Source: Mycolicibacter virginiensis (GTDB taxonomy: Bacteria > Actinomycetota > Actinomycetes > Mycobacteriales > Mycobacteriaceae). From it: 64,000 nt of DNA. Each line of letters starts with the position of its first letter. Within the stretch, counting starts at the first letter, position 1. The stretch is from contig NZ_CP092430.2 in NCBI RefSeq assembly GCF_022374935.2, positions 124,001 to 188,000 on the forward strand, in the 5' to 3' direction. The notes beneath the pieces were generated by a model. The model worked only from the letters and a program-made list of their open reading frames with translations. It did no database searches and was not told where the DNA came from. The translations under genes and the position numbers were made by a program. Positions 1 through 9,310 of the stretch are shown here, piece by piece.

Positions 1-1
1 G

Positions 2-706
2 GCATCGGGCCCCTACTTCAAGGTCTCGACGCTGAACCTGATCCCGTACTGGATCCTGCAGCCCTGGGTGGACGCGGCGTTCAAGAAGCGTGGCATCTCG
101 CCCGAGGAATTCTGGCGCAACGCCGGCCTGCCGGAGTTCCGTTACCCCGACCCGAACGGAAATCGGTTCGCCAATGGTGCACCGCCGCCCGCTCCGCAGG
201 TGCTTGAGGGCACCCCCGAGCACCCCGGGCCGGCCGTCGCGCCCGGTTCGCCGTGCTCGTACGCACCTGCCGCGGGCATGTTCCCGACTCCGGGCAACCC
301 GCTGCCATGCGCCAACTTGGACCCGAACGACGGCCCGTTCGGACGGAGCGGACCGTACCCGGGGCCGACCGATGTGTTGGTCTCGCCGCCCAACCCGGAC
401 GGCATCCCGTCGTCGCCGGGCATCTCGATCGCGGGTCGTCCGGGCGAGACGCCGCCGGTGGTGCCGGGCACGCCGGTTCCGATGCCCGACGCCAACCCGG
501 GCGGGCGTTCGGAGCCGATGGGCCCGGTCGCCGGTCCGGCTCCCGCCAACCCGGGCGCGGCACCCCCACCGGCACCGCGGGCACCCGGTCCGCCTGTTCC
601 GCCTGGACCCGGCAACCAGCTACCGGCACCGTTCATCACGCCTGGTGAAGGCGGCAACAGCCAGCCCGGTGGCGGCGGTGGCGCAAGAGGGAGTGAGCGT
701 CCGTGA
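2..706 (+). CDS. mce1C: Mce family protein MceC, 3' part (mce1-type operon)
   Basis: C-terminal 234 residues of an MceC subunit; the start lies outside the window. The reading frame is open from base 2. The visible part lacks the MCE/MlaD core and contains the end of the helical region followed by a long Pro/Gly-rich, low-complexity tail (from about residue 50 to the stop), which is typical of mce1 C subunits. MceA-F subunits form a periplasm-spanning lipid-conducting tube on a YrbE permease. The TGA stop overlaps the GTG start of the next gene by 4 nt (GTGA), indicating translational coupling. Assignment to C rests on the position directly before D, E (lipoprotein) and F and on the PYW-type C-terminal sequence; the mce1 label rests on the four downstream Mas genes. 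Confidence 0.85.
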   Translation, partial: ASGPYFKVSTLNLIPYWILQPWVDAAFKKRGISPEEFWRNAGLPEFRYPDPNGNRFANGAPPPAPQVLEGTPEHPGPAVAPGSPCSYAPAAGMFPTPGNPLPCANLDPNDGPFGRSGPYPGPTDVLVSPPNPDGIPSSPGISIAGRPGETPPVVPGTPVPMPDANPGGRSEPMGPVAGPAPANPGAAPPPAPRAPGPPVPPGPGNQLPAPFITPGEGGNSQPGGGGGARGSERP

Positions 707-2268
707 GTACCGTCTTTGATGTTCGCAACCTGCGACTGCCGGAGCGATCGCGGACGACGGTGATCGTCGGGTCGCTGCTGTTGGCGCTGGCCCTCGTTGC
801 CGGCTTCGGAGGAGTGCAGCTCTTTCGCAAGCTGAACAGCACCAGCCTCGTCGCCTACTTCCCACAGACCGACGCGCTGTACCCCGGTGACGCGGTGCAG
901 ATCATGGGTGTCCGGGTGGGAGCGATCGACAAGATCGAGCCGGCCGGCGACAAGATGAAAGTCACCCTGCACTACAACAACAAGTACAAGGTGCCCGCCG
1001 ACGCCAAGGCGATCATCTTGAACCCGACTCTGGTCGCGTCGCGGACCATTCAGCTGGAGCCGCCGTACCGGGGCGGGCCGGTGCTGGCCGACAAGGCCGT
1101 GATCCCGGAGGAGCGTACCGAGGTCCCGGTGGAATGGGACACGCTGCGCAACGATGTCACCAACATCATCGACAAGCTGGGGCCGACGGCGGAGCAGCCC
1201 AAGGGCCCGATCGGTGACGCCATCGAATCCTTCGCCGACGGGCTGGCCGGCAAGGGCACGCAGCTCAACACCGCTTTCAACAGCCTGTCGGACGCGCTGA
1301 CCGCCCTGAACAAGGGCCGGGGTGATTTCTTCGCGGTGGTACGCAGCCTGTCGCTGTTCGTCAAGGCGCTGGACCACAACGACCAGCAGTTCGTCGCGCT
1401 GAACCATGATCTGGCCAAGTTCGCCAGCAACCTGAACAGCACCGACCAGGCACTGGCGACCGCCACCGACCAGTTCTACGCGACGATGACGATCGTCAAG
1501 GCGTTCCTCAACCAGAACGCAAAGCCATTGGTGCACAGCATCAACAACGTGGAACAGGTGACCACCGCCATCACGCAACCGGAAGCGCTGGATGGTTTCG
1601 AGACCGCGCTGCACATCCTGCCGAACGTGCTGGCTGGCGTGGACGAGATCTACCACCCGGCGCAGGGCATGGTGCTCAGCTACCCGGTTATCGCAAACTT
1701 CGCGAACCCGATGCAGTTCCTGTGTAGCGCGATTCAGGCCGGCAGCCGGCTGGGTTACCAGGACTCCGCGGAGCTGTGCGCGGAATACCTGGCGCCGATC
1801 GCCGACGCGATCAAGTTCAACTATCTGCCGTTCGGTATCAACATCTGGAACAGCGCGTTCACCACACCGAAGGAGATCGCCTACTCCGAGCCCCGGCTGC
1901 AGCCGCCGCCCGGATACAAGGACACCACTGTCCCGGGGATCTGGGTGCCCGACACCCCGTTCTCGCACCGCAACACCCAGCCGGGCTGGATCACCGCACC
2001 TGGGATGCAGGGCGTGCAGCCCGGCCACGACACCGAGCGGCTGCTCACCCCGGAGTCGCTGGCGCAGTTGATGGGTGGCCCCGACCCGGCACCGGTGGAG
2101 TCGCAGTTCCAGACCCCGCCCGGCCCGCCCAACTCCTATGACGAATCGCCCGGCCCGCTGCCGTTCATCGGCCAGCCTCCCGGGGTGGGTCCGATCGCGC
2201 CGCCTCCGCCGGGCCCGAACGTGATTCCGGGGCCGGTGGCACCGATGGCGCCGCGAGGTGACGGCTGA
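703..2268 (+). CDS. mce1D: Mce family protein MceD (mce1-type)
   Basis: 521 residues, close to the 530 of M. tuberculosis Mce1D. One N-terminal transmembrane anchor (about residues 20-40), then the MCE/MlaD domain (about 45-125, with the ALYPGDAVQIMGVRVG turn), a long alpha-helical stretch that builds the tube (about 140-300), and a Pro-rich C-terminal tail (after about 400). It acts in the cell envelope as one of six subunits of the lipid/fatty-acid importer energised by MceG, which is encoded elsewhere. GTG start overlaps the mceC stop by 4 nt; its own stop overlaps the next ATG by 1 nt (TGATG). Part of a single plus-strand operon. Confidence 0.92.
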   Translation: MSTVFDVRNLRLPERSRTTVIVGSLLLALALVAGFGGVQLFRKLNSTSLVAYFPQTDALYPGDAVQIMGVRVGAIDKIEPAGDKMKVTLHYNNKYKVPADAKAIILNPTLVASRTIQLEPPYRGGPVLADKAVIPEERTEVPVEWDTLRNDVTNIIDKLGPTAEQPKGPIGDAIESFADGLAGKGTQLNTAFNSLSDALTALNKGRGDFFAVVRSLSLFVKALDHNDQQFVALNHDLAKFASNLNSTDQALATATDQFYATMTIVKAFLNQNAKPLVHSINNVEQVTTAITQPEALDGFETALHILPNVLAGVDEIYHPAQGMVLSYPVIANFANPMQFLCSAIQAGSRLGYQDSAELCAEYLAPIADAIKFNYLPFGINIWNSAFTTPKEIAYSEPRLQPPPGYKDTTVPGIWVPDTPFSHRNTQPGWITAPGMQGVQPGHDTERLLTPESLAQLMGGPDPAPVESQFQTPPGPPNSYDESPGPLPFIGQPPGVGPIAPPPPGPNVIPGPVAPMAPRGDG

Positions 2269-3437
2269 TGAGACGGAGGACAGCGATGAACACGGTCGGC
2301 CGGCGCGGCTGGCAGGCGCTCGTGCTGCTGATGGCCGCGCTGACGTTGACGTCGTGCAGCAGCTGGCGCGGTATCGCCAACGTGTCGTTGCCGGGCGGTC
2401 CGGGCAGTGGCGCCGGTGCCTACACGGTCTACGTCCAGGTGCCCGACACCTTGGCGCTCAACGGCAACAGCCGGGTCCTGGTCGCCGATGTGTTCGTGGG
2501 CGCGGTCGAGCGGATCGAGCTGAAGAACTGGGTCGCCACGCTGAAGCTAAAGCTGAACAAGGATGTTCACCTGCCACGCAACGCCACGGCGAAGATCGGT
2601 CAGACCAGCCTGTTGGGTTCGCAGCATATCGAACTGAAGTCCCCGGACAACCCGGAGGGCGAACTCAGAAACGGTGACACCATCGGACTGAGCAATTCGA
2701 CGTCGTACCCGACGATCGAACGGACGCTGGCCGGTATTGCCCTGCTGCTGCAGCGCGGCGGGTTGTCGGACCTGGACACCATCACCACCGAGTTCGCCGC
2801 GCTGTCCAACGGGCGCGCCGACCAGATCCACGCCTTCCTGACCAAGCTGGACACCTTCATCGGCAACCTCAACGACCAGCGTGAGGACATCACCCGGGCG
2901 ATCGACTCCAGCAATCGGTTGCTGAGCTACTTCGGTGCCCACAACGACACCCTCGAGAAGGCCTTGACCGACTTCCCGCCGCTGTTCAAGTACTTCAACG
3001 CGCAGCAGGGGATCTTCATCAACGCCGTCGAGGCACTGGGCGCGATGGGCACCCAGGTCAACACCCAGATCGCGCCCGCGCGGTCCGACCTGCACAAGGT
3101 GCTCACCTCGTTCCAGTGCCCGGCGCGGGAACTCCGTAAGGCGTCGCCGTATCTGCCCGACCTGCTGCAGGTGATGATCACCGCGCCTTACCACGTCGAC
3201 GGTGCCTTTAAGGCGGTCCGCGGTGACTTCATCAACACCTCGCTGATGGTGGACCTCACCTACGCGTCCATCGACAACGCGATCCTGACCGGTACCGGGT
3301 TCTCCGGAATGCTGCGGGCACTGGAGCAGTCCTTTGGCCACGACCCGGAGAAGATGGTCCCGGATGTTCGGTACACGCCGAACCCGGCAACCGCACCCGG
3401 CGGTCCGTATGTGGAAAGGGCTGACCGGAATTGCTGA
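2268..3437 (+). CDS. mce1E: Mce family lipoprotein MceE (LprK type)
   Basis: 389 residues, near the 390 of M. tuberculosis LprK/Mce1E. The N-terminus has an arginine-rich n-region, a hydrophobic stretch and a lipobox (LTSC), so the mature protein is a lipid-anchored MCE subunit, as expected for the E position. An MCE domain follows (about residues 45-130) and then the helical tube region. A second ATG at 2286 with a GGAGGA Shine-Dalgarno 5 nt upstream would still give a complete lipoprotein signal; the upstream ATG at 2268 also has GAGGTG 7 nt before it and overlaps the mceD stop, so the exact start is undecided. No C-terminal Pro-rich tail. Confidence 0.92.
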   Translation: MRRRTAMNTVGRRGWQALVLLMAALTLTSCSSWRGIANVSLPGGPGSGAGAYTVYVQVPDTLALNGNSRVLVADVFVGAVERIELKNWVATLKLKLNKDVHLPRNATAKIGQTSLLGSQHIELKSPDNPEGELRNGDTIGLSNSTSYPTIERTLAGIALLLQRGGLSDLDTITTEFAALSNGRADQIHAFLTKLDTFIGNLNDQREDITRAIDSSNRLLSYFGAHNDTLEKALTDFPPLFKYFNAQQGIFINAVEALGAMGTQVNTQIAPARSDLHKVLTSFQCPARELRKASPYLPDLLQVMITAPYHVDGAFKAVRGDFINTSLMVDLTYASIDNAILTGTGFSGMLRALEQSFGHDPEKMVPDVRYTPNPATAPGGPYVERADRNC

Positions 3438-5023
3438 AACCTCAGATCAAGCGTCAACTGGCGATCTTCAGCGTCCTGACCGCGGTGGCGCTGCTGGTGT
3501 TGGGCGTTTACTACCTGCGGTTGCCGACCTTGGCGGGCCTGGGCCAGTACTCGCTGAAGGCGGACCTGCCCGAGGCGGGCGGCCTGTACAAGACCGCGAA
3601 CGTCACCTACCGCGGCACCATCATCGGCCGGGTCACCAGTGTGGAACCGACCGAGACCGGGGCGCAGGCCACCTTCCAGATCGCCAGCAAATACAAGATC
3701 CCCGTCGACGCCGGTGCCAACGTGCATTCGGTGTCGGCGATCGGTGAGCAGTACCTGGATCTGGTGTCGACCGGTAATCCGGGCCAGTACCTCAAGCCGG
3801 GCCAGACCATCACCAAGAGCACGGTCCCGTCGGCGATCGGGCCGGCGCTGGACACCGCCAACCGCGGACTCGCCGCGCTGCCGGCCGGCAAGATCGCGGC
3901 CCTGCTCGACGAGACGGCCACCGCCGTCGGGGGCCTGGGACCGTCGCTGCAGCGGCTCGTGGACGCCACCCAGGCCATCGTCGGTGACTTCAAGACGAAC
4001 CTCGCCGATGTCGACGACATCGTGGAGAAGTCGGCACCGATCATCGAGAGCCAGGTCGACTCCGGCGACGCCATCCACCAATGGGCGCGCAACCTGAACG
4101 TTCTCGCCGGCCAGGCGGCCAGCCGAGAAGACACGGTCAAGCACATCGTGTCGGATCTACCGCCGCTGATCGACCAGGTGCACACGGTGTTCAACGACAC
4201 CAAGGACACGCTGCCCCAGCTGATGGCGAACGCGTCGATCCTGACCGAGATGGCCAAGCGCTACAACCGGAACACCGAGCAGGTACTGGTCTTCCTGCCG
4301 CAGGCCGGCTCCATCATCCAGACCGTGACTGCCACCAACCCGGGCCGGGGCTCGATGGGCGTTGCCCTCGGTGCCGTCCCCGGCCCCATCTTTCCGGTGC
4401 CGGTTCCGGGCCTGAGCCTCAACACGCCGCCGCCGTGTCTGACCGGCTTCGTCCCGGCATCCCAATGGCGGGCGTTCGCCGACACCAGCCCCGCCGAACT
4501 ACCGGACGTCTCCTGCCGGATTCCGCAGGACACGCCGGCCAACAGCGTTCGCGGGGTCCGCAACATCCCGTGTGTGGACGTACCGGGCAAACGCGCAGCG
4601 ACACCCAAGGAGTGCCGCAGCGACAAACCGTACGTCCCGCTGGGCACCAACCCCTGGTACGGCGATCCGAACCAGATCCGGAACTGCCCGGCGTTGGGCG
4701 CGCGCTGTGACCAGCCGGTCGAGCCCGGCCACGTGATTCCGGCGCCGTCGGTGAACACCGGCCTCAACCCCCTGCCGGCGGACATGGTGCCGCCGTCGCC
4801 GCCGCCGGTGAACGACCCGCTGTCACGGCCGGGGACCGGTAGCGTGCAGTGCAACGGGCAACAACCGAACCCCTGCATCTACACCCCCGGTGGGGGACCA
4901 GCCGCGATCTACAATCCGCAGAGCGGCCAAGCGGTGGGGCCAGACGGCGTCGAATACTCCGTCGAGAACTCGATGAACATAGGAGACGACGGATGGAAGG
5001 GGATGCTGGCACCGTTCCGGTGA
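3431..5023 (+). CDS. mce1F: Mce family protein MceF (mce1-type)
   Basis: 530 residues beginning with TTG, overlapping mceE by 7 nt; an AAAGGG element lies just upstream. N-terminal membrane anchor (about residues 10-30), MCE domain (about 35-115), helical region (about 120-300), then a Cys- and Pro-rich C-terminal half with several CxxC-spaced cysteines that could form disulphides outside the cytoplasm. It is the last of the six tube subunits of the lipid importer. M. tuberculosis Mce1F is 515 residues, so the length fits. The 3' end overlaps the following Mas gene. Confidence 0.92.
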   Translation: MLKPQIKRQLAIFSVLTAVALLVLGVYYLRLPTLAGLGQYSLKADLPEAGGLYKTANVTYRGTIIGRVTSVEPTETGAQATFQIASKYKIPVDAGANVHSVSAIGEQYLDLVSTGNPGQYLKPGQTITKSTVPSAIGPALDTANRGLAALPAGKIAALLDETATAVGGLGPSLQRLVDATQAIVGDFKTNLADVDDIVEKSAPIIESQVDSGDAIHQWARNLNVLAGQAASREDTVKHIVSDLPPLIDQVHTVFNDTKDTLPQLMANASILTEMAKRYNRNTEQVLVFLPQAGSIIQTVTATNPGRGSMGVALGAVPGPIFPVPVPGLSLNTPPPCLTGFVPASQWRAFADTSPAELPDVSCRIPQDTPANSVRGVRNIPCVDVPGKRAATPKECRSDKPYVPLGTNPWYGDPNQIRNCPALGARCDQPVEPGHVIPAPSVNTGLNPLPADMVPPSPPPVNDPLSRPGTGSVQCNGQQPNPCIYTPGGGPAAIYNPQSGQAVGPDGVEYSVENSMNIGDDGWKGMLAPFR

Positions 5024-5646
5024 GCACGGACGAGGACCAGCAGACCGCAGATACCTCGGCCTTGGGCACTGAGGGCACTGAGGACGCGGTGCCGGTGGAC
5101 TCGCAGGAGTCGGCCGACTCGGTGGCAGTAGACGCCGAATCGGCGCCGTCGCGTCTTGGCCGTCGCCAGCAGGTGGGGATCTGTGTGCTGTTGCTGCTGT
5201 TGGCCGCCGGGTTGGTGGCAGCCGGCTTTGTCGGCCTGCGCGACCACGTGGCGAGCCAGGCGCTGGCCCGCGACAATGCCGAAGCGATCGCCGCGGCCAA
5301 GGAGTGCGTGGTGGCCACTCAGGCGCCAGATGGGCGGGACATCGCCCTGGCGCAGCAGAAGATCCTGAACTGCACGACCGGCGAGTTCCGCACCCAGGTC
5401 GCCCTGTACGCGGAGATGTTCGTGCACGCCTACCAGGCGGCGAAGGTCCACGCCGAACTCACCGAGATGGGCGCCGCGGTGGAGCGGAACAACCCCGACG
5501 GTTCGGTCGACGCCCTGGTGGCTTTCCGGGTCAAGATCGACAACATCGAGACTCAGGGCAAAGAGGTCGGTTACCGGCTGCGGGCCCGGATGGTCCGGGA
5601 GGACGGGCAGTACCGAATCGCGAAGCTCGACCAGGTGGCCAGGTGA
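4993..5646 (+). CDS. Mce-associated membrane protein (Rv0175-like)
   Basis: 217 residues. An acidic, disordered N-terminal cytoplasmic segment (residues 1-55), one transmembrane helix (about 62-82) and an extracytoplasmic domain ending in the usual Mas pattern (VGYRLRARMVREDGQYRIAKLDQV). Mas proteins follow mceF in every mycobacterial mce1 operon and are thought to stabilise the transporter. I chose ATG 4993 because AGGAG lies 7 nt upstream; the alternative GTG at 5020 would give a 4-nt overlap with mceF but has no good ribosome site. Its TGA overlaps the next GTG by 4 nt. Confidence 0.88.
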   Translation: MEGDAGTVPVSTDEDQQTADTSALGTEGTEDAVPVDSQESADSVAVDAESAPSRLGRRQQVGICVLLLLLAAGLVAAGFVGLRDHVASQALARDNAEAIAAAKECVVATQAPDGRDIALAQQKILNCTTGEFRTQVALYAEMFVHAYQAAKVHAELTEMGAAVERNNPDGSVDALVAFRVKIDNIETQGKEVGYRLRARMVREDGQYRIAKLDQVAR

Positions 5647-6599
5647 CCGACCCGCTGGCCGACGCGCCGCGCATCGAACCGGCCCGGTGGCGCGCCCGCG
5701 CGACGGCGCTGGCGATCGACCTGCTGCCGGGTTCGGCAGTGATGGTGACGATGGGCATGGCCGCCCTGTGCTTCCCGTTCGGGGGACCCTGGTGGTGGCT
5801 CGCGACCATCACCGGCGCCTTGGCGTTCTTGGCCACCGAGGTCAACCGGATCCTGTTGCCGGCGATCAAGGGCTGGAGCCTGGGCCGCGCGTTCACCGGA
5901 ATCGAAGTGGTGCGGGGCGGCGAAGGGTCGGCTCCGGCCGTCGGTGCGGCCCGGTTGTTGCTGCGCGAGGCGGCGCACCTGCTCGACACCGTGCCGGCTC
6001 TGCTCGGCTGGATCTGGCCTTTGCGGGACCGCCGCGGGCGTACTTTTGCCGACCTCGTGGCCCGGACCGAGGTCCGCCCGGCCGACCCACGACAGCCCCC
6101 GGCGAACATCCGGGTCGTGACCATGGCGGTGTTCGTGGCCGCGGCCGCCCTGAGCCTCGTCGGTGCCGCCACGGCCTACGCGGTGGTCTACCAGCGTGAC
6201 CACAAGTCGGATCTGGCCCGAGCCCAGATCGCCCGGCAGGGCCCGAAGATCGTCGCGGACATGCTGTCCTACGATCCCGAGACCTTGCAGGGCGACTTCG
6301 ACCGCGCGCAGTCGCTGGCCACCGACAAGTATCGCGAGCAGCTGGTTCCGCAGCAGGACGCGATCCGCAATGCCAAGCCGGTTCCGAACTTCTATCGGGT
6401 CACCGATGCGGCGGTACTCGACGCCGCCCCGCACCGTGCCACGATGCTGCTGTTCCTGCAGGGCCAGCGTGGAACAGCCGGCAAGGAACGTCTGATCAGC
6501 GCCACCGTCCGGGTGGCGTTCGCCGAGGCCGCGGGAACCTGGCGCGTCGATGATCTCGCCGTCGTCAGTAAGCCGCTGCCGGCCGAGGGGGAGCGATGA
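5643..6599 (+). CDS. RDD-domain Mce-associated membrane protein (Rv0176-like)
   Basis: 318 residues from GTG 5643 (GTGA overlap with the previous stop). The N-terminal half is an RDD-family membrane domain (about residues 12-150) with the conserved Arg in RWRARATALAIDLL, two hydrophobic helices, the ILLPAIKGWSLGRAFTGI segment and an LRDRRGRTFADL motif. A further transmembrane helix (about 160-182) leads into a Mas-type extracytoplasmic domain (about 185-318). This RDD+Mas fusion is characteristic of the second accessory gene of mce1 operons (Rv0176), which supports the mce1 identification. Confidence 0.9.
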   Translation: MTDPLADAPRIEPARWRARATALAIDLLPGSAVMVTMGMAALCFPFGGPWWWLATITGALAFLATEVNRILLPAIKGWSLGRAFTGIEVVRGGEGSAPAVGAARLLLREAAHLLDTVPALLGWIWPLRDRRGRTFADLVARTEVRPADPRQPPANIRVVTMAVFVAAAALSLVGAATAYAVVYQRDHKSDLARAQIARQGPKIVADMLSYDPETLQGDFDRAQSLATDKYREQLVPQQDAIRNAKPVPNFYRVTDAAVLDAAPHRATMLLFLQGQRGTAGKERLISATVRVAFAEAAGTWRVDDLAVVSKPLPAEGER

Positions 6600-7144
6600 G
6601 TCCGCGCCGCCGCGTCGACACCGACGATCAGCCGCTCTTCGTCGACCGGGCGGTGCCCCGGCGCCGGCGGCTGCCGATGGTGATCGCGAGTTCGCTGGTG
6701 GTGGCCGCCGCTGCCGTCGCGGTCAGCGCGGTGACGCTGGTGACCCACGAGCAACACCGGCGAGCAGCCTTGCGGGACGTCGAGGCGCTGGCCGCGGTGG
6801 AATCGTTCATGACGATGTTCACCTCGCCGGATCCGTTCCATGCCAACGACTATCTGGCCAATGTCATGGACCATGCCACCGGGGATTTCGCCCAGCAGTA
6901 TCAGGAGAAGGCCAATCAGATCCTGATCGCGGTGGCGCGCAGTGAGCCGACCACGGGAACGGTGACCGCGGCCGGTGTCGAACGGTGGAACGACGAAGGC
7001 AGCGTCAGCATGCTGGTGGCTGTTGAGAACAGCGGCAAGTCGTCCGACGGCAAACACGATGTCAAGGTGGCAACCCGATGGTTGGCGACAGCGCAGAAGG
7101 AAGGGGACCAGTGGAAGATCAGCAATCTGAACCAGGTGCTGTGA
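6596..7144 (+). CDS. Mce-associated membrane protein (Rv0177-like)
   Basis: 182 residues, ATG overlapping the preceding TGA by 4 nt. Short basic cytoplasmic N-terminus, one transmembrane helix (about 27-50) and a Mas-type extracytoplasmic domain with the DPFHANDYLANVMDHATGDF segment and the terminal EGDQWKISNLNQV motif typical of the family. Third of four accessory genes after mceF; likely co-translated with its neighbours and a component or stabiliser of the Mce1 transporter. Confidence 0.88.
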   Translation: MSPRRRVDTDDQPLFVDRAVPRRRRLPMVIASSLVVAAAAVAVSAVTLVTHEQHRRAALRDVEALAAVESFMTMFTSPDPFHANDYLANVMDHATGDFAQQYQEKANQILIAVARSEPTTGTVTAAGVERWNDEGSVSMLVAVENSGKSSDGKHDVKVATRWLATAQKEGDQWKISNLNQVL

Positions 7145-7788
7145 CCGAAGAGCCCGACGCCGCCGACGTAGATCTGGAAGCCGAAGCGGAGGCCCAGGAG
7201 ACGGTCGAGGAGACGGCCGAGGCCGAGGCGGTCGAGGCCGAGACGGCGGCGGACAAGCGCCCGGTCCGGCGCAAATTCGGTGTGCGGCTTGCGGTTGCGG
7301 TCTCAGCCGCGGCCTTCGTCGGCGCCGCCGCATTCGCGGGCGCGGCAGCACAGCCGTATCTCATCGACCGGGCCGAGGTAGCCACCAAGCTCGACATCGC
7401 CCGGACCGCGGCCAGGGCGATCCACACGCTGTGGAACTACACGCCGGACAACATGGATTCCCTTCCGGACCGCGCCTCGGTGTATCTCAGCGGCGACCTG
7501 GAAGCCCAGTATCGGAAATTCATCGACGCCATCGCAGACAGCAACAAGCAGGCGAGGGTCACCGACACCACCGAGATCGTCGGTGCGGCCGTCGAGACTC
7601 TGGACGGGCCCGAGGCCACGGTGATCGTCTACACCAACACCACGGCGACCAGTGAACTGAGCAAATCGATCCCGCAGATCAAGTACCTGACCTACCGGCT
7701 CTTCATGAAGCGTGACCAGAACCGCTGGGTGGTCACCAGGATGCCGACCATCACCTCGCTGGACCTCACCCCGCGTCTGCAGGGCTGA
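7141..7788 (+). CDS. Mce-associated membrane protein (Rv0178-like)
   Basis: 215 residues if translation starts at GTG 7141, which overlaps the previous stop by 4 nt as in the rest of the operon; in-frame GTG 7111 or ATG 7078 would extend it to 225 or 236 residues (Rv0178 has 244, so a longer form is possible). Very acidic Glu/Ala-rich N-terminus (about 1-40), transmembrane helix (about 47-68), then a Mas-type domain ending RDQNRWVVTRMPTITSLDL. Last gene of the mce1-type operon; a gap of 33 nt separates it from an unrelated membrane gene. Confidence 0.85.
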   Translation: MTEEPDAADVDLEAEAEAQETVEETAEAEAVEAETAADKRPVRRKFGVRLAVAVSAAAFVGAAAFAGAAAQPYLIDRAEVATKLDIARTAARAIHTLWNYTPDNMDSLPDRASVYLSGDLEAQYRKFIDAIADSNKQARVTDTTEIVGAAVETLDGPEATVIVYTNTTATSELSKSIPQIKYLTYRLFMKRDQNRWVVTRMPTITSLDLTPRLQG

Positions 7789-7821
7789 GCGCGGGCCGGG
7801 TCGAGGGTAACGGGGGGGAGC

Positions 7822-8490
7822 ATGCCGATCGCGTCGCCGTTGTCACGACGGCGCACGGTGGTGGCCTTGCTGTTGTTGACGTTCGCCACCGGCCTCGTGG
7901 ACGCGATCAGCGTGCTGGTGCTGGGGCGGGTGTTCGTCGCGAACATGACCGGCAATGCGATCTTCCTGGGGTTCCTGTTCGTCCCCGGCACCGGCTTCGA
8001 TCTGACCGCCGCGATCGTGGCGGTCGGCGGATTCCTGATGGGCGCGGTCATCGGGGGACGGCTGTTCCGGATCTTCGGTGAACACAGCCGCCGGCGCTGG
8101 CTGACGGTTGCGCTCGGTTTGGAGGCGGTGTTGCTGCTGGCGCTGGCGGCGCTGGCTGGAATGGGTGTGTTGGGCTACTACAGCAACAGCAAGCTGCTCT
8201 TGATCGCCGGCCTCGCGGTCGCGTTCGGTGTGCAGAATTCGACTGCCCGTCAGTTCGGTATCCAGGAGCTCTACACCACGGTGCTGACCTCGACGATCGT
8301 CGGTATCGGGGTGGACAGCCGGCTGGCCGGTGGGACCGGCGACCGCGGAAAGCTGCGCTACGGCGTCGTTTTCGTGATGATCCTCGGCGCCATTGTCGGC
8401 GCAACGTTGACCCACGTTGTGGTGGCGCCGGTCATCGCCATGGCCGGGGTCGTGGTCGCGGCGAGCTTGGCGTTGTTCCGCTACGGCTGA
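7822..8490 (+). CDS. DUF1275 (YoaK-like) integral membrane protein
   Basis: 222 residues with about six hydrophobic helices and the family signatures near the N-terminus (FATGLVDAISVLVLGRVFVANMTGN) and in the second half (VAFGVQNSTARQFG). DUF1275 proteins are predicted inner-membrane proteins without an established substrate. A GGGGGGGAG stretch just before ATG 7822 serves as ribosome site. It follows the last Mas gene by 33 nt on the same strand, so read-through from the mce operon is possible, but the protein is not a known Mce component. It converges with the second mce operon. Confidence 0.85.
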   Translation: MPIASPLSRRRTVVALLLLTFATGLVDAISVLVLGRVFVANMTGNAIFLGFLFVPGTGFDLTAAIVAVGGFLMGAVIGGRLFRIFGEHSRRRWLTVALGLEAVLLLALAALAGMGVLGYYSNSKLLLIAGLAVAFGVQNSTARQFGIQELYTTVLTSTIVGIGVDSRLAGGTGDRGKLRYGVVFVMILGAIVGATLTHVVVAPVIAMAGVVVAASLALFRYG

Positions 8491-8505
8491 TAGGCCCGAG
8501 CGCGC

Positions 8506-9300
8506 TCAGGACCCGCCGTACTCCGGGCGCAGGATCGAGCTGAGCGCCGACAGCGGGATGTGCGCCTGCACGTTGCCACCGTCCATGTACCACTGCATCT
8601 GGTTGTACTGAATCGGGCTGTCGTGGCTGACCGGGTAGTCGGGCATGTACAGAATCAGCTCGTCGGGGGTGAGAGCCCAAGACCGGTAGCCGCCGGAGAA
8701 GACCTTGTCGGGTGTAAAGCGCTCCGGGACAAAGGGATAGTCTCCCGGGCGGTGTTCCCAGAATGCCCGGTCCAGCGCCTCGGTGATGTAGGGCTCGCCC
8801 AGTTGCGGGATCGTCGCCAACGGGTCGATCCCGGGTTTGGTGATGTCAGCCAATTGCAGTTGCCGGCCACCGGCCCCCATGTCGAACGTGAAAGTCCGGT
8901 AGGCGTTGTTGATGTAGGGACCGTCGGAGTGGTAGTCCTCGTGGAAGACCGCGGTCAATGCATTGCCGTGCTGGAAGATCTCGTAGTTCTCGTTTCCCCA
9001 GCTGTCGGCCACCATGGAGGCGCCTTTGGTGCGCCAATTGGTGAACAACTTCGACAGGTAGTCGCGGATCGGGGGTCCGGCGATCGGGTGGTCGACCAGG
9101 TCCCCGGGCACCGCCATCCGGATATAGCGGGTGGCCAGCCGCTCCGAGTGCACATCGGTAGTGCAGTACTGCCCGTCCCAGTTGCCGCCCAGCCCGCTGC
9201 AGAACGACGGCGCCGAAGCGCCGGCGACCGGTGCCCCGGACACCGTGGCCACCGCAAGTGTCGCGGCGAGCATGCCCGTCACTAGCCGGGTCGCCCACAT
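8506..9300 (-). CDS. Secreted DUF3298/RsiV-like protein (TB22.2/MPT64-like)
   Basis: 264 residues with a Sec signal peptide (about 1-28, cleavage after an Ala-rich stretch) and then a Cys pair (FCSGLGGNWDGQYC) followed by a beta-rich domain resembling DUF3298 proteins. From memory the Cys-bounded N-terminus and overall layout resemble M. tuberculosis TB22.2 (Rv3036c), a secreted antigen related to MPT64. Function unknown; expected to be exported and soluble. It is the last gene of the minus-strand mce operon, 10 nt after the Mas gene, so it is probably co-transcribed with a lipid importer. Confidence 0.8.
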   Translation of the reverse strand: MWATRLVTGMLAATLAVATVSGAPVAGASAPSFCSGLGGNWDGQYCTTDVHSERLATRYIRMAVPGDLVDHPIAGPPIRDYLSKLFTNWRTKGASMVADSWGNENYEIFQHGNALTAVFHEDYHSDGPYINNAYRTFTFDMGAGGRQLQLADITKPGIDPLATIPQLGEPYITEALDRAFWEHRPGDYPFVPERFTPDKVFSGGYRSWALTPDELILYMPDYPVSHDSPIQYNQMQWYMDGGNVQAHIPLSALSSILRPEYGGS

Positions 9301-9310
9301 AGCATGCCTC

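Noticed and set aside
142..2028. 628-codon minus-strand frame
   Set aside because: Antisense of mceC/mceD in a high-GC region; composition typical of shadow frames.
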